A DNA stretch of 64,000 bases from Zoogloea sp. 1C4 (GTDB taxonomy: Bacteria; Pseudomonadota; Gammaproteobacteria; Burkholderiales; Rhodocyclaceae): positions 214,631-278,630 of the forward strand of contig NZ_SSXU01000007.1 of NCBI RefSeq assembly GCF_009469605.1, written 5' to 3'. A program made the position numbers and the translations under genes. A model generated the notes under the pieces. It worked only from the letters and a program-made list of their open reading frames with translations, did no database searches and had not been told where the DNA came from. Positions 1 to 9,857 of the stretch are shown in pieces (within the stretch, counting starts at the first letter, position 1; every line of letters begins with the position of its first letter).

Positions 1-2844
1 ACCCGGGTGACGCTGCAGTTCGACCTCTCCCGCAGCATCGACGGCGCCGCCCGGGAGGTGCAGGCCGCCATCAACGCGGCGCGCAGCCAGCTGCCCACCA
101 GCCTGCCCAGCAACCCCACCTATCGCAAGGTGAACCCGGCCGACACGCCGATCATCATCCTGGCGCTCACGTCGGCCACCATGTCGCAAGGGCAGCTCTA
201 CGATGCGGCGTCCACCGTGCTGGCCCAGCGGCTGGCGCAGGTAGACGGTGTGGGGCAGGTGAGCATCGGCGGCAGTTCGCTGCCGGCGGTGCGTGTCGAG
301 CTCGACCCGGATCGCCTCGCCGGCAACGGGCTCAACCTGGATGACGTGCGCACCGCCATCGTCGGTGCCAACGCCAACCGGCCCAAGGGTGTGCTGGAGG
401 ACGAGCGTCATGCCTGGCAGGTGGGCGCCAACGATCAGGCGCGCACCGCCGAGGATTACAAGCCCCTCATCGTTTCGTGGAAGAACGGCGCCGCGGTGCG
501 CCTCGCCGACGTGGCGCGGGTGCGCGACGGGGTCGAGAACGACCGCAACTACGGCTACGCCAACGGCCGCCCGGCGGTGCTGCTGATGATCAACCGCCAG
601 CCCGGCGCCAACATCATCGAGACGGTGGATCGGGTCAATGAGTTGCTGCCGCGCCTGTCGGCCAGCATCTCGCCGGCCATCGACCTCACCGTGGTGATGG
701 ACCGCACGCCCACCATCCGCGGCTCGCTGAAGGAGGTGGAGCGCACCCTGGCGATCTCGGTGGCGCTGGTGGTGATGGTGGTCTTCCTGTTCCTGCGCAG
801 CGCCCGCGCCACGGTGATCCCCAGCGTGGTGGTGCCGGTGTCGCTGATCGGCACCTTCGCGGTGATGTACCTGGCCGGCTACAGCCTCGACAACCTGTCG
901 CTGATGGCGCTCACCATCGCCACCGGCTTTGTGGTGGACGACGCCATCGTGGTGCTGGAGAACATCGCCCGCCACGTGGACGAGGGCATGTCGCCTCGCC
1001 GGGCGGCGCTCAAGGGGGCGCGGGAAATCGGCTTCACGGTGGTGTCCATGAGCCTGTCGCTGATCGCCGCCTTCATCCCCATCCTCGCCATGGGCGGGCT
1101 GGTGGGGCGGCTGTTCCGGGAGTTTGCGGTGACGCTGTCGGCGGCGATCCTGGTGTCGATGGTGGTGTCGCTCACCGCCACACCGATGATGTGCGCCCGC
1201 CTGCTGCGTCCGCGCCCGGCCGAGGACGCGCCCCGCAGCCGCTTCGACCGCGTCGTCGGCGGCGTGCTCGATGCGCTGGTGGCGGGCTACCGGCGCACGC
1301 TCGGCTGGGCGCTGGATCATCGCTGGCCGGTGCTGCTGGTGCTTGCCGCCACCATCGGCTTCAACGTTTACCTCTACAACACCATCCCCAAGGGCTTCTT
1401 TCCGCAACAGGACACCGGCCGCCTGCGGGGCTTCGTCGAGGCTGACCAGGCGATCTCCTTCCAGGCCATGAAGGCCAAGATGGACAGCTTCCTCGCCATC
1501 GTCGGCGCCGATCCGGCGGTGGATAACGTCACCGGCTTCACCGGCGGCAGCCAGCGCAACTACGGTTCGATGTTCATCACCCTCAAGCCCATCGGCGAGC
1601 GCAAGGAATCGGCCGACGCGGTGGTGGGCCGGCTGCGCAAGAAGCTCGCCAAGGTGCCCGGCGCCAACCTCTACCTGAGCCCGGTGCAGGACATCCGGAT
1701 CGGCGGGCGCTCCAGCAACTCGGCCTATCAATTCACCCTGCAGTCCGACAGCCTCGACGAGCTGCGCATCTGGGAGCCGCGCATCCGCAACGCCATGAGC
1801 CGGCTCGACGAGATCGTGGATGTGTCCACCGACCAGCAGGACGCCGGCCCCCAGACCAGCGTGGTCATCGACCGGGACGCCGTGGCCCGCCAGGGGCTGA
1901 CCATGCGCGCCGTCACCACGGCCCTCAACAACGCCTACGGCCAGCGCCAGGTGTCCACCATCTACAACCCGCTCAACCAGTACCGGGTGGTGATGGAGGC
2001 GATGCCGAGCTACCTGCAGGGGCCGGACTCCCTCGCCCAGCTCACCCTGGTTTCGCCCACCGGCGGGCTGGTGCCCCTGTCGGCCATCGCCCGCTTCGAG
2101 ACCACCCTGGCGCCCCTGTCGGTCAATCACCAGGGCGGCTCGGCGGCCTCGACGATCAGCTTCTCGCTGCCCGAGGGCGGCTCCATCGGCACCGCCACGG
2201 CGGCGATCAACGACGCGCTGGCCAGGATCGGCGTGCCGGTGGGCATCCGCACCAGCTTCGAGGGCTCGGCCGGCGCCTTCCAGAAATCCATGAGCACCCA
2301 GCCGCTGCTGATCCTCGCCGCCCTCGTCACCATCTACATCGTGCTGGGCATTTTGTACGAGAGCCTGATCCATCCGATCACCATTCTGTCGACCCTGCCC
2401 TCGGCAGGCGTTGGCGCGCTGCTGGCGCTGATGGCGGTGGACATGGAGTTCAGCCTCATCGCGATGATCGGGGTGATCCTGCTCATCGGCATCGTCAAGA
2501 AGAACGCCATCATGATGATCGACGTGGCCATCGAGCTGATGCGCCGAGAAGGCGCCAGCGCCCGCAACGCCATCCACCGGGCCTGCGTGCTGCGCTTCCG
2601 GCCGATCCTGATGACCACCCTGGCCGCGCTGTTCGGGGCGATCCCGCTGGCCATCGGTGCGGGCGATGGCGCCGAGCTGCGTCAGCCCCTGGGCATCGCC
2701 ATCGTCGGCGGCCTGATCCTGAGCCAGATCCTCACCCTGTACACCACGCCGGTGGTGTTCGTGGCGCTGAGCCGGTTCGCCCGGGGAACGAAAAAATACG
2801 AAACCGGCGCCGTGGCACAGCCCGCGCTGGATGGAGCACGCTGA
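1..2844 (+). CDS. RND multidrug efflux inner-membrane transporter (MdtB/MdtC type), 5' truncated
   Basis: This is a proton-driven inner-membrane pump subunit of the heavy RND family. The reading frame is open from the first base, and the visible 947 residues lack roughly the first 90 of a usual protein of about 1,030, so the true start lies outside the window. The proton-relay segment [15 protein letters not shown], with paired Asp near visible residues 310-312, follows several hydrophobic helices. A second helix bundle lies at the C-terminus. The sequence style ([20 protein letters not shown] and similar) fits the MdtB/MdtC/MuxB/MuxC branch. The gene ends 2 nt before the start of the outer-membrane factor gene, so the two form an operon; a membrane-fusion protein gene would be expected upstream. 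Substrates cannot be read from the sequence. Confidence 0.93.
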   Translation, partial: TRVTLQFDLSRSIDGAAREVQAAINAARSQLPTSLPSNPTYRKVNPADTPIIILALTSATMSQGQLYDAASTVLAQRLAQVDGVGQVSIGGSSLPAVRVELDPDRLAGNGLNLDDVRTAIVGANANRPKGVLEDERHAWQVGANDQARTAEDYKPLIVSWKNGAAVRLADVARVRDGVENDRNYGYANGRPAVLLMINRQPGANIIETVDRVNELLPRLSASISPAIDLTVVMDRTPTIRGSLKEVERTLAISVALVVMVVFLFLRSARATVIPSVVVPVSLIGTFAVMYLAGYSLDNLSLMALTIATGFVVDDAIVVLENIARHVDEGMSPRRAALKGAREIGFTVVSMSLSLIAAFIPILAMGGLVGRLFREFAVTLSAAILVSMVVSLTATPMMCARLLRPRPAEDAPRSRFDRVVGGVLDALVAGYRRTLGWALDHRWPVLLVLAATIGFNVYLYNTIPKGFFPQQDTGRLRGFVEADQAISFQAMKAKMDSFLAIVGADPAVDNVTGFTGGSQRNYGSMFITLKPIGERKESADAVVGRLRKKLAKVPGANLYLSPVQDIRIGGRSSNSAYQFTLQSDSLDELRIWEPRIRNAMSRLDEIVDVSTDQQDAGPQTSVVIDRDAVARQGLTMRAVTTALNNAYGQRQVSTIYNPLNQYRVVMEAMPSYLQGPDSLAQLTLVSPTGGLVPLSAIARFETTLAPLSVNHQGGSAASTISFSLPEGGSIGTATAAINDALARIGVPVGIRTSFEGSAGAFQKSMSTQPLLILAALVTIYIVLGILYESLIHPITILSTLPSAGVGALLALMAVDMEFSLIAMIGVILLIGIVKKNAIMMIDVAIELMRREGASARNAIHRACVLRFRPILMTTLAALFGAIPLAIGAGDGAELRQPLGIAIVGGLILSQILTLYTTPVVFVALSRFARGTKKYETGAVAQPALDGAR

Positions 2845-2846
2845 AC

Positions 2847-4376
2847 ATGAAACACCTGGTTGTCGAATGTCCCCCCAGCCCCGGCAGGTCAACCTGTAGG
2901 TCGGACTTTAGTCCGACATGCGCGGGTCGATCAGGCGGTGTTGTCGGACTGAAGTCCGACCTACAGGTCAACCTACAGAAGGCGCTGGCTATCGCTGCTA
3001 CGATGTGCCTGTCGGCCTGCACCATCGGCCCCGACTATGTCCGCCCGACCGTCGACACCCCCGCCGCCTTCAAGGAAGCCGGCGACTGGAAGCCCGCCAC
3101 GCCCCAGAGCCCGGCCAGCGGCGACACCTGGTGGACCGCCTTCGGCGATCCGGTGCTCGATGCGCTGCAGGCCCAGGTGGAGGTCTCCAATCAGAATCTG
3201 CGCGCCGCTGAAGCCCAGTTCCGCCAGGCCCAGGCCCTGGCCGACGCGGCCCGGGCGAGCTGGTTCCCGACCATCAACGCCACTGCCGGCGCGACCCGCT
3301 CGGCCACCTCGGCGGCCACCGACGCCGCCGGCAGCGCGCCGCCCCGCAACAGCTTCAACCTCGGTGCCACCGCCAGCTGGGAGGCCGACGTGTGGGGCCG
3401 TATCGCCCGCAACGTCGAGGCCGCCGACCTGCGCGCCACCGCCAGCGAGGCCGACCTCGCCGCCGCGCGCCTGTCGGCCCATGCCAGCCTCGCCCAGAGC
3501 TACTTCCAGCTGCGCGCGGCGGACCGCCAGAAGCAGCTCCTCGACGCGGCCGTGACCGCCTACGAGCGCTCCCTCAAGCTCACCCAGAACCGCTACGCCG
3601 CCGGCGTGGCGGGCAAAGCCGACGTGGTCCAGGCCGAAAGCACGCTCCGCAGCGCCCGCGCCTCGGCGCTGGACGCGGCCCTGTCGCGCAGCCAGTTTGA
3701 ACACGCCATCGCGGTGCTGGTGGGCAAGGCCCCGGCGGATTTCGCCATCGCCCCGGTGGATGGCCCGCTGCCCACGGCCAGCGTGCCGGTCACGCTGCCG
3801 TCGACGCTGCTGGAGCGCCGACCCGACATCGCCGCGGCCGAGCGCCGCGTCGCTGCCGCCAACGCCGCCATCGGCGCCGCCCAGGCCGCGCGCTTCCCGG
3901 TGCTGGGCCTCACCGCGTCGGCGGGCTTCCGCCGCTCCGACATCGCCGACCTCATCACCGCCCCCAGCCGATATTGGTCCCTCGGCCCTACGCTGGCCGC
4001 GACGATCTTCGACGCCGGCGCCAAGAAGGCCGCCGTCGGCCAGGCCCAGGCCAGCTGGGAACAGGCCGTCGCCACCTACCGCCAGACCGTGCTGGTGGCC
4101 TTCCAGGAGGTCGAGGACAACCTCGCCGCCGCCCGCTACCTCGAAGCCGCTGCCGCCGAACAGGCCGCCGCCGTGGCCGCCGCTGCCGAGGCGGAGACCA
4201 TCGCCGAGAACCAGTACCGCGCCGGCACCGTGAGCTACCTCAACGTCGTCACCGCCCAGGCCACCCATCTCGCCGCCCGCCGCACCGCCAACGACCTCGC
4301 CGCCCGTCGGCTGGTGGCCGCGGTGCTGCTGGCGAAGAACGCCGGCGGGAGCGTGAGCGCGCCAAAAATTCCGTGA
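2847..4376 (+). CDS. NodT-family outer-membrane efflux lipoprotein with REP-invaded N-terminus
   Basis: This is the outer-membrane channel of the tripartite pump encoded with the preceding RND gene. From the lipobox LSAC onward (CTIGPDYVRP) it is a normal NodT/OprM-type protein with two OEP repeats and a coiled-coil barrel. The N-terminus is abnormal: ATG 2847 (GGAG at 2833-2836) is followed by about 40 residues encoded by a REP-like palindrome (including RSDFSPTC and LKSDLQV) before a short hydrophobic stretch and the lipobox Cys near residue 58. Ordinary family members have about 15-20 residues before this Cys. No ATG, GTG or TTG lies in frame between the palindrome and the hydrophobic core. 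Export may therefore be impaired or use a rare start codon. The coding frame is otherwise intact to the stop. Confidence 0.85.
   Translation: MKHLVVECPPSPGRSTCRSDFSPTCAGRSGGVVGLKSDLQVNLQKALAIAATMCLSACTIGPDYVRPTVDTPAAFKEAGDWKPATPQSPASGDTWWTAFGDPVLDALQAQVEVSNQNLRAAEAQFRQAQALADAARASWFPTINATAGATRSATSAATDAAGSAPPRNSFNLGATASWEADVWGRIARNVEAADLRATASEADLAAARLSAHASLAQSYFQLRAADRQKQLLDAAVTAYERSLKLTQNRYAAGVAGKADVVQAESTLRSARASALDAALSRSQFEHAIAVLVGKAPADFAIAPVDGPLPTASVPVTLPSTLLERRPDIAAAERRVAAANAAIGAAQAARFPVLGLTASAGFRRSDIADLITAPSRYWSLGPTLAATIFDAGAKKAAVGQAQASWEQAVATYRQTVLVAFQEVEDNLAAARYLEAAAAEQAAAVAAAAEAETIAENQYRAGTVSYLNVVTAQATHLAARRTANDLAARRLVAAVLLAKNAGGSVSAPKIP
2885..2974. repeat. REP-like inverted repeat inside an efflux gene
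   Basis: Two 26-nt arms (2893-2918 and 2942-2967; core GTAGGTCGGACTTTAGTCCG) are inverted with one mismatch and separated by about 23 nt. Each arm is itself a small palindrome (GTCGGACTTNAGTCCGAC), as in bacterial REP/BIME doublets. An 11-bp direct repeat CAGGTCAACCT flanks or overlaps the element (2885-2895 and 2964-2974). A second copy of the same doublet lies at 52392-52469. Confidence 0.85.
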
Positions 4377-4426
4377 ATTGCCTCGTGGCGAAGGTAATGA
4401 CTTGAACTTTCGTCACTTTCCTTCAT

Positions 4427-4441
4427 CCATACTTAGAGTAT
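4427..4441. promoter_or_regulatory. Small palindrome upstream of the patatin gene
   Basis: CATACTTAGAGTATG is a 5-bp inverted repeat around a 5-nt centre, in the short gap between the efflux lipoprotein gene and the patatin gene. It may be an operator or part of a promoter region. There is no convincing -35/-10 pair with normal spacing, so the assignment is weak. Confidence 0.25.
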
Positions 4442-4489
4442 GGTGCAGTGCACAATCCAGTGTCTGCACGAAGAATGAAGGAGTCGAGC

Positions 4490-5539
4490 ATGTTCCGAAA
4501 GCGATGGTGGAAGGGTGAAAGCAGTGCTGCGCCGGGCCTGAGTCTGGCCTTGCAGGGCGGTGGCGCCCACGGTGCCTACACCTGGGGCGTGCTCGACCGG
4601 CTGCTGGAAGACGGCTTGGCGCTGGAAGGCATCAGCGGCACCAGCGCGGGGGCGATGAACGCGGTGGCCCTGGCCCAGGGCTGGACGACCGGTGGCGCCG
4701 AAGGTGCACGGGAGAGCCTCTCCGCCTTCTGGGAAGCGGTGGCCGACAGCGCGCCGCGGGAGCTCGACCTGCTCCACAGCCTCAACCCCGCCGGCATGGG
4801 CTCGCTGCCCGGGCCGATGAGCATGATGCTGGGCCTCACCCATCTCTTTTCGCCCTACGAGTTCAACCCCTACGAACTCAACCCCCTGCGCGACGTGGTG
4901 CGCGCCCAGTTCGACTTCGAGCGCATCCGCAAGGATTGCCGGCTCAAGCTGTTCATCGCTGCCACCCGGGTGAAGACCGGCAAGGTGCGCCTGTTCCGCA
5001 CTGACGAACTCACCGAGGAGGCGGTGCTCGCTTCGGCCTGTCTGCCCACGCTCCACCACGCGGTCGAGATCGACGGCGAGGACTACTGGGACGGCGGCTT
5101 CACCGCCAACCCGGGGATTTACCCGCTGATCTACGAGTGTTCCACCCCGGACATCCTGCTGGTGATCCTCAACCCGCTCTCGCGGCCCGAGCCGCCGCGC
5201 ACGGCCGACGAGATTGCGGCCCGCACCATGGAACTGGGCTTCTCGACCACCTTTCTGCGTGAGATGCGGATGATCGCCCACGCCCGCAGCTACATCGACG
5301 AGAGCCGCAGCTGGATGCCCCTGGGGCGCTTCGAACGCAAGCTGATGAACCTGCGCTTCCATCTCATCGAGGCGGAAGAGCTGCTGGAAGCCGGCAAGGG
5401 CAGCAAGATGAACGCCGCCCGGGCGTTTTTGCACGATCTGCGCGACCTGGGCCGGGCCCGGGCTGCCCGGTGGATCCGCACCCAGCGCCGCTACGTGGGG
5501 CAGCGGGGCACGGTGGATCTGGCCGAGGTGTTTTCCTGA
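4490..5539 (+). CDS. Patatin-like phospholipase family protein
   Basis: A predicted serine acyl hydrolase of 349 residues using a Ser-Asp dyad. The oxyanion glycine motif LQGGGAHGAY lies at residues 21-30, the nucleophile elbow GTSAG at 50-54 (Ser52), and the catalytic Asp in DGG near residue 201. There is no signal peptide. ATG 4490 was chosen over GTG 4448 because GAAGGAG (4477-4483) sits 6 nt upstream. The C-terminal 80 residues are basic and helical. It is convergent with the TauE/SafE gene, with stop codons one base apart. The substrate (phospholipid or storage polyester) cannot be decided. Bacterial members near PHA genes exist, but phaC here is 54 kb away. Confidence 0.88.
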   Translation: MFRKRWWKGESSAAPGLSLALQGGGAHGAYTWGVLDRLLEDGLALEGISGTSAGAMNAVALAQGWTTGGAEGARESLSAFWEAVADSAPRELDLLHSLNPAGMGSLPGPMSMMLGLTHLFSPYEFNPYELNPLRDVVRAQFDFERIRKDCRLKLFIAATRVKTGKVRLFRTDELTEEAVLASACLPTLHHAVEIDGEDYWDGGFTANPGIYPLIYECSTPDILLVILNPLSRPEPPRTADEIAARTMELGFSTTFLREMRMIAHARSYIDESRSWMPLGRFERKLMNLRFHLIEAEELLEAGKGSKMNAARAFLHDLRDLGRARAARWIRTQRRYVGQRGTVDLAEVFS

Positions 5540-5540
5540 T

Positions 5541-6305
5541 CTACTTCAGCCGGGCCATCACCAGCGGACTTACAAGCAGCCACAGGGCGGTGAGCAGCAG
5601 CATCGCCGCGAAGGCCGTGCGCATCTGCTTCTCGGGCAGGCGATGGGCCAGGCTGACCCCGGCCGACACCGTGAGCAGCCCGCTCGCCGCCATGGGCAGG
5701 CCGATCTTCCAATCCACCTGCCCGGCGCCGGCATACACCGCCAGTGCCACCACCGAGCTGGGCGCCACCAGCGCCAGGGACAGGCTCTGGGCCACCGTCT
5801 GCTTCTGCCCGAAGAAGCCAGTGATGAGCGGCGTGGCTACCAGCCCGCCACCCACGCCCAGCAGACCCATGCAGCTGCCGCCCACCACGCCCACCAGCGG
5901 CAGGTAGCGGGGCGCGATCTTCGGTTTTGATTCGGCCGCGCCCTTGCGGCGGGCCAGCATGCGTAGCGCCACCCCCAGCAGGAAGACGCTGAAGACCACC
6001 TTCAGGACGGCCGGGTTGAGGGCGTTGGCAAAGTGCGCCACACCCCAGGTGGCAGCCATCGAGATCACGCCGATGGTCAGCGCCTGGCGGGCGGGCACCG
6101 GGTGGCGCTGGTTGTAGCGCCACCAGCCCACCAGCAGGTTGGGCACCATCAGCACCAGCGCGGTGCCCTGGGCCATGGGCTGTGCCATGCCGTAGCCGAT
6201 CACGAACAGCGGCACCGCGATGATCCCGCCGCCGATCCCGAACAGGCCGCCAAAGAAACCCAGGCCGGCGCCCACGACGAGGGCGGGCAGAACATGAAGC
6301 AGCAT
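5541..6305 (-). CDS. TauE/SafE family sulfite/anion exporter
   Basis: A predicted integral membrane exporter of about 254 residues with seven to eight helices and the duplicated glycine motif of the family (FGGLFGIGGGIIAVP near residue 20 and LLGVGGGLVATP in the second half). Family members export sulfite, sulfoacetate or related organosulfur anions; the substrate here is not evident. The start at 6305 (MLLHVLPALV) gives the usual family length. A longer frame reaches 6485, but its extra 60 residues are polar and look non-coding. No clear Shine-Dalgarno sequence was seen. Confidence 0.85.
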   Translation of the reverse strand: MLLHVLPALVVGAGLGFFGGLFGIGGGIIAVPLFVIGYGMAQPMAQGTALVLMVPNLLVGWWRYNQRHPVPARQALTIGVISMAATWGVAHFANALNPAVLKVVFSVFLLGVALRMLARRKGAAESKPKIAPRYLPLVGVVGGSCMGLLGVGGGLVATPLITGFFGQKQTVAQSLSLALVAPSSVVALAVYAGAGQVDWKIGLPMAASGLLTVSAGVSLAHRLPEKQMRTAFAAMLLLTALWLLVSPLVMARLK

Positions 6306-6452
6306 GGTTGGCGATACCGGCAGGACGGGTGACCGATGATAGCCATCCGGCCACTCACGTCGATGCGGGAAAACCGACAGGAGGCCGCCCGCCCAGGGCG
6401 TTGGAGCGCTGCGGTTTAGTTTTTTGTCGTGATTACCGTAAACACCCCCTCT

Positions 6453-6476
6453 GACGGTGCGCCGATGCGCACCGTC
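6453..6476. promoter_or_regulatory. Perfect 10-bp hairpin upstream of the chemoreceptor
   Basis: GACGGTGCGC and GCGCACCGTC flank CGAT in the 228-base gap between the exporter and the chemoreceptor gene. No T-run follows, so it does not look like an intrinsic terminator. An operator or mRNA leader structure is possible. Confidence 0.4.
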
Positions 6477-6533
6477 CATCTTCACGCTGCCGGCGGGCTG
6501 GCGTGATTGTTAGAACCAGCTGGGGTGTGAGCA

Positions 6534-8660
6534 ATGAATCAAATGACGATCGGCAGGCGTCTTGCGTTTGGGTTTGGGTTTGTGCTGGCGCTGGGGCTGT
6601 TCGTTGTCGCGGTGGCAATCTACAACCTCGTCGAGCTGCGCCAGCAGTTTGGCGAGTTCGAGAGCCGGATCGTGGCGCGGGAGCGGCTCGCTTACCGGGG
6701 CCAGGTGGCGCTGGGCAACGGCATTCACTATTTCAAGAACACGGTGCTGCGCGGGGGCGACTACCCGGGCAAGTTTGCTGCGAGCATGGACGCCATCGAC
6801 CGAGTCGTCGAAGACTACCGCGCCCTCGGCGACGTCCATCCGGATGCCGCTCAGGCGCTGGAGGACATTGCCGCGGGCAGCCGTAAATACCGGTCGGTGA
6901 TTGCCCAGGTGGTGGAGATGCGCGGCAACGGGGCCAGCATCAACGAGATCGACAAGGCCATCAGCGGCGCCGACAAGCCCATCGGTGCGGCCTTTGCGCG
7001 GCTGCTGGAGCGCCAGTCGGCCGAATCCCACGCGGCCCAGGAGGCCTTCGACGCCAGCGTCAAGCGGACCGTCGAGGAGGTCGCCGTCGTCACCCTGGTG
7101 ATGCTGCTGGCCGGCGCCCTGGCGGCGTGGATGATCAGCCGCAGCGTGAGCCGGCCGCTGGCCCAGGCCGTCGAGATCAGCCAGGCGGTGGCGCGGGGCA
7201 ACCTGCCCGAGCAGATCGAGGTGACCAGCAACGACGAGACGGGCCAGCTACTCACCGCCATGAAGCGCATGGTCGACACCTTCCGCGGCTTTGCCGACGC
7301 CCAGGCGGAAAACGCCGAGCAGCATGGCAAGGGGATGATCGAACACCGGATCGACGCCGACCGTTTCCCTGGTGTGTACGGAAAGATGGCTGCCTCGATC
7401 AACGCGCTGGTGCGCACCCACATCGCGGTGAGTCAGCGGGTGGTCGACGTGGTCGAGCACTACGCGGTGGGCGACCTGACGTTGGACATGGAGCGTCTGC
7501 CCGGCCAGCAGGCCCAGATCACGGCGGCGGTGGATGGTGTCAAGGCGTCGATGCTGCGCGTGAATACCCAGATCCAGTCGCTGGTGGATGCGGCGGCGAG
7601 CGGCGACTTCCATGCCCGGGGCGACGCGGACGCCTTCCAGCATGAGTTCCGGCGGATGATCGAGGGCCTCAACCGGCTGATGACGGTGAGCGACCTGGGG
7701 CTTGGCGAGGTATCGAGGGTGCTCGACGCCCTCGCCACGGGTGATCTCACCCAGCAGATCGAAGGGGATTTCCAGGGTGCCTTCGCCCAGCTGCGGGACA
7801 GCACGAACACCACCGTGGCGCAGCTGCGCGAGGTGATCGGCGGGCTGCAGCGCAGCGCGACGGCCATCAACAGCGCAGCCCTCGAGATCGCCACCGGCAA
7901 CGCCGACCTGTCGCGGCGCACCGAGCAGCAGGCGGCCAGCCTCGAAGAGACCGCCAGCTCGATGGATGAGCTCAACTCCACCGTCCAGCAGAACGCCGAC
8001 AACGCCCAGCGCACCAGCGTGCTGGCCAGCCAGTCCAACGAGGCGGTGCTGCAGGGCGGCGCGGCCGTGAATCGGGTGGTGACGACCATGGCCGACATCC
8101 GCGACAGCTCGCGCAAGATCGCCGAGATCATCGGTGTGATCGACGGCATCGCCTTCCAGACCAACATCCTGGCCCTCAACGCTGCCGTCGAGGCGGCGCG
8201 GGCTGGCGAGCAGGGGCGCGGTTTTGCGGTGGTGGCCAACGAGGTGCGGGCGCTGGCCCAGCGCAGCGCCGTGGCCGCCCGGGAGATCAAGGAGCTCATC
8301 GCGATGTCGGTGGATAAGGTGGAAGGGGGCGCTGCCCAGGTGGATGAGGCGGGCGCCGCGATGGAAGAGGTGGTCGCCGCCTTCGGGCAGGTGGCCAAGC
8401 TGGTGACCGAGATCAGCGGCGCCAGCCGCGAACAGAGCGCCGGCATCAGCCAGGTGGCGCAGGCCATCAGCAAGATGGATGAAGTGACCCAGCACAACGC
8501 GGCCCTGGTGGAGGAAGCCTCCGCCGCGGCGGAGAGCCTGGAGCGGCAGGCCCAGGGGCTGACGCAGATCGTGGAGCGCTTCAAGCTGCTGCCTGGCCCG
8601 GCGGCCAGCCCGGATGCGGGGGTCGGCAATCCGCCTTCGGCGCAGCGGCGCCGGGCGTGA
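6534..8660 (+). CDS. Methyl-accepting chemotaxis protein
   Basis: A transmembrane chemoreceptor of 708 residues. TM1 is at about 9-30, a periplasmic four-helix-type sensor region at about 31-180, TM2 at about 183-203, followed by HAMP and a second HAMP-like segment, and then the cytoplasmic signalling coiled coil (about 440-695). The hairpin tip region contains [21 protein letters not shown], diagnostic for CheA/CheW contact. Methylation-type heptads ([12 protein letters not shown]) are present. There is no C-terminal NWETF-like CheR-binding pentapeptide. The ligand is unknown. It stands alone, with its own terminator and no che genes nearby. Confidence 0.95.
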   Translation: MNQMTIGRRLAFGFGFVLALGLFVVAVAIYNLVELRQQFGEFESRIVARERLAYRGQVALGNGIHYFKNTVLRGGDYPGKFAASMDAIDRVVEDYRALGDVHPDAAQALEDIAAGSRKYRSVIAQVVEMRGNGASINEIDKAISGADKPIGAAFARLLERQSAESHAAQEAFDASVKRTVEEVAVVTLVMLLAGALAAWMISRSVSRPLAQAVEISQAVARGNLPEQIEVTSNDETGQLLTAMKRMVDTFRGFADAQAENAEQHGKGMIEHRIDADRFPGVYGKMAASINALVRTHIAVSQRVVDVVEHYAVGDLTLDMERLPGQQAQITAAVDGVKASMLRVNTQIQSLVDAAASGDFHARGDADAFQHEFRRMIEGLNRLMTVSDLGLGEVSRVLDALATGDLTQQIEGDFQGAFAQLRDSTNTTVAQLREVIGGLQRSATAINSAALEIATGNADLSRRTEQQAASLEETASSMDELNSTVQQNADNAQRTSVLASQSNEAVLQGGAAVNRVVTTMADIRDSSRKIAEIIGVIDGIAFQTNILALNAAVEAARAGEQGRGFAVVANEVRALAQRSAVAAREIKELIAMSVDKVEGGAAQVDEAGAAMEEVVAAFGQVAKLVTEISGASREQSAGISQVAQAISKMDEVTQHNAALVEEASAAAESLERQAQGLTQIVERFKLLPGPAASPDAGVGNPPSAQRRRA

Positions 8661-8686
8661 TTGATCGCGCAGCCGGATCGGACGAG

Positions 8687-8715
8687 AAAGGGCCCGCAGA
8701 TGCGGGCCCTTTTTT
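8687..8715 (+). terminator. Intrinsic terminator after the chemoreceptor gene
   Basis: The stem AAAGGGCCCGC / GCGGGCCCTTT with a 4-nt loop is followed by a run of T. It lies 26 nt after the chemoreceptor stop. The A-rich left arm also allows use from the other strand, for the leftward dehydrogenase gene. Confidence 0.9.
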
Positions 8716-8748
8716 CTGGCTGGCTGGCGGCGGCTTTGCGCCGGGTGG

Positions 8749-9831
8749 TCAGATCAGGAGGTCGTCCGGAAGGTCGTCCAGGGTGGTGACGCCGCACAGG
8801 GCCATGGCGATCTCCAGCTCGTCCCGCAGCAGGCGGATCACATGGGCGACACCCTGGGCACCGGCGTTGGCGAGTCCGAAGATGTAGGGCCGGCCGACGA
8901 GCACGGCGCTGGCGCCGAGGGCCATCGCCTTGAGCACGTCGGTGCCGCGGCGGATGCCGCCGTCCACCAGCATGGGCAGGTGGCCGGCGAGGACGTCGGC
9001 GATGCGTGGCAGGAGCTCGGCGGTGGCCGGGGCGCTGTCGAGGGTGCGCCCGCCGTGGTTGGAGACGATGATGCCGCCCACCTGCAGGTGCGCCGCCTGG
9101 CGGGCGTCGTCCGGGTGAAGGATGCCCTTGAGGATCACAGGCAGGCGGGTCTGGGCCTGCAGCCGGGCGATGTCGTCCCAGGTGGGGGCGATGTGGAGGA
9201 GGTCGTCGAAGAGGGCGCTCTGGCCGGGCTGCAAGGCGATGTCCGGGCGCGGCGGAAGGGTGGCCAGGTTGACGGCCGAGATGCCGGGCGGCAGGTGGAA
9301 ATCGGCCCGGCGCTCCCGGTCGCGGGCGCCGTGGCAGGGGGCGTCGACGGTGAGCACGAGGGCTTCGTAGCCGGCGGCTTCGGCGCGCTGGACGAGCTCG
9401 CGGTTGAAGCCGGCGTCGTGCTGCAGGTAGAGCTGCATCCACATGGGGCCCCGGTCGGCGTCGTCGCGCACGGCGCGGGCAACGGTTTCGAGGAGCAGGC
9501 TGGACTGGGTGCTGAGCACGAAGCCCGCCTCTTGCGCCGAGGCGGCGACCGCGGTAGCGAGCTCGCCGTCCGGGTGGGCCATGCGCTGGTAGGCCACCGG
9601 GGCGAGGAGGATGGGATGGGCGAGGGTGCGCCCGAGGAGCTCGACCCGGGTGTGGCCGCCGGCGGTGGGGCGCAGCACGCGGGGCAGCAGGCGCAGGGCG
9701 TTCCAGGCCTGCCGGTTCGCGGCCATGCAGATCTCGTCCGCGGCGCCGCCGGCAAAGTAGGCCCAGGCGTTGTCGTCCAGCACCGTGCGGGCGAGGGCTT
9801 CGTGGTCGTCGAGGGAGATCGGGGCGGGCAT
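8749..9831 (-). CDS. FMN-dependent alpha-hydroxy-acid dehydrogenase/oxidase
   Basis: A TIM-barrel flavoenzyme of 360 residues in the L-lactate dehydrogenase/glycolate oxidase/mandelate dehydrogenase family. Motifs are LDDNAWAYFAGGAADE near the N-terminus, QLYLQHD, the substrate-lysine strand LPVILKGIL, the catalytic SNHGGRTLDSAPA, and the FMN-phosphate segment DGGIRRGTDVLKALA-like. It oxidises a 2-hydroxy acid to a 2-keto acid, and the exact substrate is open. The start at 9831 (MPAPISLDD) gives the family length; a longer frame to 10191 overlaps piuC and is rejected. It lies 26 nt downstream of piuC on the same strand and so is probably the distal gene of the fiu-piuC unit. Confidence 0.88.
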   Translation of the reverse strand: MPAPISLDDHEALARTVLDDNAWAYFAGGAADEICMAANRQAWNALRLLPRVLRPTAGGHTRVELLGRTLAHPILLAPVAYQRMAHPDGELATAVAASAQEAGFVLSTQSSLLLETVARAVRDDADRGPMWMQLYLQHDAGFNRELVQRAEAAGYEALVLTVDAPCHGARDRERRADFHLPPGISAVNLATLPPRPDIALQPGQSALFDDLLHIAPTWDDIARLQAQTRLPVILKGILHPDDARQAAHLQVGGIIVSNHGGRTLDSAPATAELLPRIADVLAGHLPMLVDGGIRRGTDVLKAMALGASAVLVGRPYIFGLANAGAQGVAHVIRLLRDELEIAMALCGVTTLDDLPDDLLI

Positions 9832-9857
9832 CGAGGTGCTTTCCGGGAAGGGCGGGC

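Noticed and set aside
2973..4268. Long open frame antisense to the efflux lipoprotein gene
   Set aside because: High-GC codon structure creates open frames on the opposite strand; its translation is Gly/Arg/Ala-rich and has no family features.
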